Shown: positions 36,001 to 45,000 of the stretch, piece by piece
How positions within the stretch are numbered: the first letter of the stretch is position 1
Layout of the letters: each line of letters opens with the position of its first letter
Assembly (NCBI GenBank): GCA_033439295.1
Contig: JAVTLE010000008.1
Location: 2,852,001-2,916,000 of the forward strand
DNA length: 64,000 nt
Source: Deuterostichococcus epilithicus
Lineage: Eukaryota; Chlorophyta; Trebouxiophyceae; Prasiolales; Stichococcaceae
Reading direction: 5' to 3'
Translations under genes and position numbers: made by a program
Notes under the pieces: model-generated
The model's database searches: none
Seen by the model: the letters and a program-made list of their open reading frames with translations, nothing else
Told to the model about the DNA's origin: nothing

Positions 36001-39000
36001 GCCGGAAGTCACCACCCGCATCGCGGCAGTTGCGTGCCGCTACCCCACGGCGGCAGGCAACAAGCAGCCCGGACCAGAGGGCTTCTGGGCGTCGCTGCAG
36101 GCGGGCGCCAACCTGCAGAGCGTGGTGCCGGCGGGGCGCTGGGACATCGACGCCTGCTTCGCGCCCGACTTCTCGCCAAAGTGAGACCCGCCCTGATGCA
36201 GTCTGCAGCAGTAGTTTTGCCAAAGATACGAGTGTGTCGCTGGCAGGCTGGCTGGCCTGGGCGGTAGGCTGCGAAATTTCCCGCCGCAGCAGCAGGTACT
36301 GCTGCTGTTTTTCCGATGCTGCACGCTTGATGCCGCAGCACCTTCTCAGCGAGCCAAACTGACATGCTAAACGTTCTGAGGAAAAGTTTTGTGAAGTAAG
36401 GTTTCCACGCTGTGCAGGGAGCTGGCAGTGTGCTTCTTGGACGTATCTGGCAATGTTCTCAGAGAAGTTTCAAAATTCCCTTTGCCGCCGCCACAGGAGG
36501 ATGTACGTGCGCTTTGGCGCCTTTGTGGACGGTGTGGAGCGCTTCGACTCGGGCGCCTTCCGGCTTCCGTATGCGGAAGCGGCGGCGCTTGACCCGCAGG
36601 CACGCATCCTGCTGGAGCAGACGCACGTGCGACTCCCTGTGCTTTCCTGCTGCAACTCTTGACTGCACGATTTGCAGCACCTTTGGCGACCTCAGGTCCA
36701 GCAGTCTGCAGTTTGGATGTGGCGTGAGGGCAGCGCTAGGCGACATGATGTGCAGCTGTCATATTCCAACTGGACATAGGATGGTGGTCTGCTGCTGCAG
36801 AACACAGCATGCTGAAGTCAAGTCAATCCGACTTGGGTGCCTGGGCTTCAATCTAAATAGAAATGCAGTTTCTCTCGTTGCCGACACCTTTGCCCCTCAC
36901 CAATGTATGATTATTCGACCTCGAAACCACACTTGCATTCGGCACTGCAGTCGACGTTCGCTCAGGCTCCTGCCATTTCATCAATCATGCAAACTCAACC
37001 GCCTGGCTTTGGACGCTCCCAGGAGGCGCTGCGCGCCGCCGGCTTGGCATTTTCCCTGCACGACGCCGCCGCCACCGGCGTGTACGTGGGCTGCATGTAT
37101 ACAGAGTACCTGGACGGGACTCTGGCGCCGCAGGGCGTCGCCGATGCGGCGTCTGCGGCTGTCACGGGCCATGGCCTCAGCTTCCTGGTCGGGCGTGTGT
37201 CCTACACTTTCGGCCTGCAGGTGCGGTTGCAGCTGCAGACTCACATCGAAGGGGTGCTGTTCACAAGGGTTGCAGCTGAACGCAGCGCCAAACACAGGAT
37301 GAATCACACTGCCTGGTCCAGTGAAGTACACATGGTGCGGGTGAGTAAGTGGTCACTTGGGATGGAACTAGGCTGGCAACTCGTGCTGTGGAGGTGCTGC
37401 AAGTCTAGAGACAGTTCGACGGCACCAGCCTTGGGTGACACGGCAGGCGTCAGCGCAGCAGGATGCGCGGAGTGCGCACCTTCTGACTGCGGCACCCGTG
37501 TGCACATTGGAGGAACTTGTCGACCGCGTGTGCACCTGCGCTGCCCGGTGGCCGCTGCGCCACAGCAGTAGCAACACAAACTCGAAGTTTGAACCCTACC
37601 AACTGATCAGACCGGTGCGGCGGCTGAGACTGAGGCTGAGGCGACTGATGCAGCAGAGACTAACATCACCTCCCCATGATATAGGTCCCTCGGGCGCAGC
37701 ACGGAGGCAGCCTATTCTTTGGTGCCTGAGACCCGGATGGCTGTACTGCAGGGCCTGTGTATGAGTGTGCACACAGCCCTAGCCACTCGTCGAGCTGCTT
37801 TTCAAAGAAACTTCGCCGAGCTTGCTGAAGCCTCTGAATCCTAGACTCCAAACCTGCACCCCCTCAATGCAGGGGCCGTGTGTGAGCACGGACACAGCCT
37901 GCTCCAGCTCGCTGGTGGCGGCGCACCTTGCTGCAGAGGGTTTGGCTGGCCAGGCAGGCGGCGCAGCGCTCGCGGGCGGCGTGAACGTGATGCTGCTGGC
38001 GCAGACAACGGCGCGCATCTGCCTGCTGCAGGCAAGTGGTGCTCTGCGCTGCCGCGACTGATCAGCCTTCGCACTGTTCTGCACCTGAGGCAGCGCGAAT
38101 ACGACAGTGCCTTACTGGGAGCCTCGCCAGCACACTACCACCAGCAGGAGTTTCGAAGACACCTTTGTCTTTGGGGTTATTGATGCTTGGTCAGCCAGCG
38201 GCGTCATCAACGTGACCGCAGGCGCTGTCCCCAGTGGGCCGCTGCAAGAGCTTCGATGCCAGCGGCGATGGCTACGGCCGCGGCGAGGGCTTCACGGTTG
38301 CTTACCTCAGGTGTGGGGCCTGTCCAGCATCGTCAAAGGCTACCTGCTGCTGCAGACAGACAACAAAACGGCTTCTGCTAGAATTCATGCCGGGCTCCCC
38401 TTGGGAATGCACAAGATCCGAATCCATGATGTCTGCAACTGTGCCGCCAGCCAGCATGCTGCTTGGACTGCCCCTGGCTGCACCGTCTCGTTTCCTTCAG
38501 GACATTGGACGCGCAAAGGTTCCTGCGTCTTTTCAGGTTGCACTTCTCAGGCTCCTTGCCACAACAAAGGTCAAGGCTGTCTACTGTGCACAGGCGGGCT
38601 GGCGAGGCGGAGCATCGGGACTGGGGCCACGGCGGCGCCGTCATCACCGGCTCAGCGGTCGCTCAGGATGGCCGGTCCAGCAGCCTGACGGCGCCCAACG
38701 GCCCGTCCCAGCAGGCCCTGCTTAGGTGCACAGACGCATCAAGCTCATGGTCGTCCCGATGCTCCGTGTCAGCGGGCTGCTCTGCAGATGACATTATTGG
38801 GCCTAGACTTTGTAAGTGTGTCACTGAAGGTTCCTGCATATCCGTTTTGGAAGTTTCGGCATTGCGTAGTCGCAGACTGAATCACAACGAGACGTCCGAC
38901 CCTGAAACTGCAGGACCGCGCTGCACACGGCGGCCGCAACGCCAGGCGCCGTGGCTTTTATAGCGGTGCACGGCACCGGCACGCCGCTGGGCGACCCCAT

Positions 39001-42000
39001 CGAGGTGGGCGCCCTGGGTGCGGCGCTCGGCGGCGGCGGCGGCGGAGGCTCTGGCGGCGATGCCGCGGCGCCGCTCGTGCTGGGCTCGAATAAGGTGGGT
39101 GGTCGTCACTATGCGTGGTCGGCACGCCCTTGAACGGCGGGGAAAAGGGATCCAGAGCACGCTACTCATCTGCGCTGGTGACTAAGGTGCGCTGACATTC
39201 ACGAGCTGCTGTGCTGGGTGCCGACGTGCACTGCTGCCAGTGTCAATTCGTTTGGGAAGCCTTCAGAGATTCCTCTGGGCATGTGCTCCTGGACGCCGTG
39301 ATGCCGGCTGCGCCCCTTGCATGCTAAGACTGCCCACGCTCTGCTTGCTGACGGTTGCCACGCTCTGGACAGGCATGCTACGGGCACACAGAGGGCACTG
39401 CCGGCGTGACCGGCGCGCTGCTGGCGGCGGTGGGGCTGGCCCGGTGCGTGGCGCCGCGCATCGTCAACCTGAGGGAGGTGAATCCTTACGTCGGCGCGGC
39501 GGTGGCGGACTGGCGGCGCGGCGGCGGCGGACGGACGGCGCTGCTGCCCCGGCAGACGGCACCCGTGGCAGATGCAAAGGTTGACGCCTGCCTTCGCTGC
39601 TCTCGATGATGCCCCGAGGGTCATGAGGCAACCTGAACCGCCAGGGACAGCGGCCGGCAGTAGTGGGTCTGGTGTTGCAGTAAGCGTGCACCTGTTCAGG
39701 TGCTCTACACTTTCAGAGATACTGGAATGCGGTCATGCCGCTGTGCCAGCATAAGGTGCCTGTGAATGCTGCACTCATGCTGTCATCTCGTGTGCCATGT
39801 TCCACTGCCTATCGACGCAGCTGAGCATCGAGGGCATGCCCTGAGCATTCGATGCGCAGTTCGCCGATGCACTGAAAAGACAAGCGCCTGAGATGTCAGC
39901 AGAACCACATGCTGCATGTCCTGGGTCGGTCAACTCCAGCGGCACATGTTGGGCAGGGCGCAGCCGCCGTGCGTTTCCGGCAGTGGGCAAACTGCCACAC
40001 TGTCCTTGCCGCGCAACACTGATGTAGATCAGCCCGACCAGCATTCACAGCGTCCAGAACCGTTTTCTGCAGGACACTTCTGGAGGAGCGCCAGTGGCAG
40101 GGACCAGCTCCTTCGGCATGAGCGGCGTCAACGCACACCTGCTGCTGCAGCAGCATGCGCCCGACGACCTGCCGTCACCAAAAGCCGCCGAAAAAGCTGT
40201 GCCTTGGCGGCGGGAACGCAACTGGTTTGCACCGGCGGCGCACGAGCTGCTCCGGTTGGCGCTGGCGCGATGCGGCGCCCCCGGCAGCTGGCACGCAGAA
40301 TTCGCTGCAGCGCTGCCATCAGCAGTGACGGCGTACCTGCGGGACCACCAGGTAGACAATGTAATTCTAGGAATAAGGCGATTCTGGAATGGAAAATCCC
40401 CCAAACATGCAATGGCAGCTGCTGCTTAGTGCACGCCTGAGGCTTGGCGCACACAGATTCGGGTTCCGCAAAACCAGCAGCGGCCCCCGGCATGCACCGA
40501 GCCTTTTTAAGTTCTTTTCGAAACCTTCATCGCCGCTCTTGTTGTCAGTGGTTTCGGTGACGGGCAGGCGGCTGGAACTGGGTCTGCGGGGTTTAGCCGA
40601 GCATGGTGTTTCGAACATTGCTGCACTGTGTGCACAGGTGCAAGGCAGGGCGCTGCTTCCGGGAGCGGCCCTCTTCGAAGTCGCGGCTGCCGCCAGCGGC
40701 ATGCTGGCCAGCTGCGACGCGCTGCCGCCGCCGGTGGCAAAGCTGTCGCTGCTGACGGGCGTCGCCATCCTGGCGCCGCTCGTGCTGGCGGCAAGCGGCG
40801 CACCGCAGCTTCTCGTCTGTTCCGTTGATGCCAGGTGCTCCCAAGACCGTTTCCTTCCCCGTCACGCTTGTCCTGCAGGCTGACACTAGGGCAGCAACAC
40901 ACCAACAGACACCAGTGCTGATGCGCACATCAGACCATGGACGTGTGTCCTGTTCGATGTACAGGGTCGGCAGCCTGACTGTGCGCACCCACCGCGGCGT
41001 GCATCTGTCAGGCGACATCGCGGCTGCCAGCGACGCCAGCCCGCAGACTACGGCAGGGGTTGCCCAGCCTGCAGCCCTGCCAAGCCTTCCAGCAGCCGCT
41101 GCAGCACACATCGCAGCTGCTCTGGCCTGCCTGCCGACGGGCAGCAGCCGGCGAGGCAAGGCGGCAGCGGAACAGCGCAAGCTGGCCCAGATCAACCATT
41201 CAGGCGCAGCTGCTTCCGGCTACCTGCTGCACCCTGCTGTGGGCGACAACTGCATCCATATCGCCGCCGTCTCAGGTGTGCATGCCGGTATTTCAACTTT
41301 CAATACTTGCTCAGCATTTCCTCTTGACAGCACCTCGAGACAGACGCGCCTCTTACTAGCGTATTGTTAAGTGTCTGTTCTTGCTGAGCTAGTCACACTG
41401 CAAGAACAGCGGCATATACTCCACATCTGGACAGAGACTGTTCTTGCTGAGCTAGTCACACTGCAAGAACAGCGGCGCATACTCCACATCTGGCATCCAG
41501 CTGGCACCCTAGCTCACATTCGCGAGACATACTTCGCGGTGTCGCAGACGGTGCACACGCGGAGTCGTCCACGAAGGTGCCGGTGGGTGTCGCGGCGCTG
41601 CGCATCCGCCGCGCCCTCGACGCTGGCAGAAGCGCCGCTGCTGCTTCCAGCAGCCTGTGGGGCGGCGCCAGCGCTGACGCCGTTTTTGCGGACGGCTCGG
41701 GGCTCAGCAGTGCGCAGTGGGGCAGCTGCTGCGCCGTCAGCGGCCTCATGGCGAAGGTCATGCTGGGTGAGTGGTTTGTCGCAAGACGCACTGTCTTCGA
41801 GGTCAGATGCGGGCCACATGACTGCTGCATGATGGGGTTCTATGACGAAAAGACATACACGCAAGCAGGTCTAATTCGGAGACGGTTGCAAGCCTGGGCT
41901 TTGCATCAGCAAGATGCTGAGACCTCAACGCCACTGCTGTCGAAACATGATGCAAACCGCCTCATTGTCGCTGTGCAGGCGCTGGCACACCACAGCAGCC

Positions 42001-45000
42001 GCCCGAGCAAACGTCCTACACTGTCGAGTGGCAGATGGTGGACTCGGCGGCGATGCCGGTGCTCAGCGGCGTCTTCGCCAGCCAGGCCGGCGGGCCGGCT
42101 GCCGCGTGGCATGCTGCCGGCGCCAGCTCGAGCAGCATGCGGCTTGCCGCGGGTGCTTTGCCCATTTCAGCCGTCATCCGCAGCCTGCAGTTCCTGCAGG
42201 TGTGCTTAGTGGTTGCTCAGGAAGGCTGCACCTGTCCACTCTAGTCTTGTGCAGCATATACCTTTGTGGAGTTGCGCATGGCATGATGGAATCGACATGA
42301 CTCGCGGTCCGGGCAAGGAAGGCGAGAGTATGCTCCGCCGCAGCAGGCTGACGATGCGCCGTAGATCCAGCAAATGCTCTTTCGGGCTCAATGCGGCTGT
42401 GTCGCTGCACAGGTAGCAACACGGGGGGCCGCTCAGACGCTGCGCTTCACGGCGCGGCACACACCCGCGGCCCTAGCGGGTCCCGCGGGAGCCCAGGGCG
42501 GNGCTGCCACCAGGGCAGCGGCCGGCCTCTGGGGGCTGCTGCGGGTGGCGGCGGCAGAGGCGCCACAGCTCTCCTGCAGCGGCATCGCCGCAGACTCGCC
42601 GGGATCGGCGGGCGTCCAGCAGCTCGCCGGTGGGCAGCCTGCAGGCCTGCGGCACAGCATCCGGCATGCAGCTGCCACCAGACTGCAGGGACCTGTGTAT
42701 GCAGACGGACACGTCGCGGCGTTGACGGCAGGCGGTTGGGCGGCACCGCGATTGCTTCCTGCTGTCGCGCCTTCTTCTCGCGGCACTGTGGCTGGGCGGT
42801 CCATGGGGGACCTCCATCACATGCCCCTGCGAGGTACAGAAACACTGTCCCTGAGTGTCACCAGCCTGCATCGGTGCAGTCGACATGCTTGCATGCTCAC
42901 ATCACGCAGTGGAGCTGCATACTCTCTGCTTCAAGCTGCAATCGGGTGTAGCGGCTGCTGGAACCATCGCAGGTCGGTGGCAGCAGCTGTGTCGACGCTT
43001 GCCAAGGGCTGACTCCTTCTGCATTTTTTGCCAGCTTGCTCTTCTTCAGGGATGGTTGCACACTGGTTTCTCCTGCTGACTGCACATTGCAGGAGAGATC
43101 ATCATCACTGGCGGGCTGGGAGCGCTTGGCGTCCTCATCGCATGCTGGGCAGCAGTTGCAGGCGGCGGCTCCGGCCGCCACAGCGCCGTCGGCAGTGGCA
43201 GCGGCGCAGCTGCCGTCCGCCTGCTCAGCCGCAGCGGCCGCCCGGACGCGGCGGCGCTGCGTCCCGCCTCCGCCCTGCACGGCCTGCTGGCAGCAGGCAG
43301 CGGCGTCGGCGACCTCTCGATCAGCATCGAGCGCTGCGACGCCGCTGTGGCAGAAGACGCACGGGGTGCGATGCGGCGGTGCGGGCGGAGCGTGTGCACG
43401 CTCCTGCATGCTGCGGGCGTGCTGAAGGTGGGCCAAGCTGATCTGGGCTCCGGTCAGAGACATGTTGAGCAAGTACATGCTTGACAGCGACACGACCGGT
43501 CACTGCCGCATGCACCGCGGACAGGCAGGTGCCTGTACCGAAGGCTCATCTGCTGCAGTGATTTCCCGCGGCGGAGTCTAATTGATAGCAGGAATTCATC
43601 ATGGCGTTGATGTCGCACATCGTCAATGATCTCTACAGGACGGCGCCATCGCCAACCAGACAGCGGCAGGCGTTCGCGCCGCCTGGGCGCCCAAGGCGGC
43701 GGCTGCGGACAGGCTGCTGGAAGCAGGGATCCGGCAGCCGCTGGCGGGCGTCGCCCTGTTCTCCTCAGTCGCGGGGCAGCTGGGCTCGGCAGGGCAGGCC
43801 AACTACGGCGCCGCCAATGCGGCGCTGGATGCCACCGCTGACCGGCTGCAGTCGCAGGTGCGGCTGCGTGGCGGCATCCGAGCATCTGGTCGCCACAGAA
43901 TATTGAACCTATTTCATCGGGCTTATTTCACAACGGATGTTTGATAACAAGCATTCGTCAGGGTGATCCTTTGAGCCTGGCCCGACGGCATCACCAGTCA
44001 GACATCAGAGTCATGCATCCAGCGAGCAGGTCCAGCGCGTCCCGCTGCACCTGACCCTTGATAAAGGCGCTGATGTCGCATGTGGTGCGGGACCATGCTC
44101 GGATAACGCGCACTGTGCCGGCCATATAACACAGCGCCATGAACCAGAACGCCACGACTGTCGTGCAGATGCCACGGCTGCATCCAGCTGAAGACGCATG
44201 CAGATGAACCAGGGCTGCTCTAAGTGCCTCTACAGGCCCACCTGACACATTGCTGCGGAGAGGCGCCTGGGGCGACGGCCAAGCTGTCGATTGCCTGCTG
44301 GGGGAAACGTGTTGCTTGTGGTCAATAGCATGGCGGCCAATCTGCCGCCTGCCTGCTGGCAGCAAAGCTTTTCTTATGGTGGATAATGTGTTTACATTGC
44401 AGCTTTTACCATTGCATCTGCTGGACGACTGTGGAGTCACAGAAGTGGGGCATCAGCTGTATGGAGGACGATGTGCAGCAGCACAATCTGTTTGCGCTGA
44501 CACACCTGGCTGTGACTTGAAGCTTCCTCCACCTCTGCCGCAGGGCCTGATGGGCGTTGCGCTGCAGTGGAGCGCCTGGGGCGGCGTCGGCGTGGCAGAC
44601 GACGCGAGCCTGGCAGCACGTCGCAGGAGCCTCCGACAGTAGACACAAAGCTGCACTGACCCTCTGGATTGAGCTCTGCAGGGCTTGGCGGGCGTGGCGC
44701 TGCAGTGGGGCGCCTGGGGCGGCGGCGGCATGGCGGCCGACGCGGGCCTGGCAGCGCGCCTGGTTCGGGCTGGCATGGGCCTGCTGCGCCCCGCGGCCGG
44801 GCTGGCGGCGCTGGCTGCCTCACTGCGCTTCGCAGCAGGTGCGCTGCTCGTGCAGTACACTGCAACAACCTCTGTGATTTACACTTTGTGCAATTAGAAG
44901 GGCATCTGCAGCGACAGGTGTATGACGCTGCGGCGCGCGCTGCGGCGCGTTGGCATGCACACTGTCCTGGCCTTTGCCCAATCTGCCATTATTGGGGTGT

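Noticed and set aside
39580-40097. Acceptor at 40097 for the KS4 C-terminal exon
   Set aside because: It would need phase 1, but the previous exon ends in phase 0; the acceptor before 40073 fits and adds TSGGAPVA.
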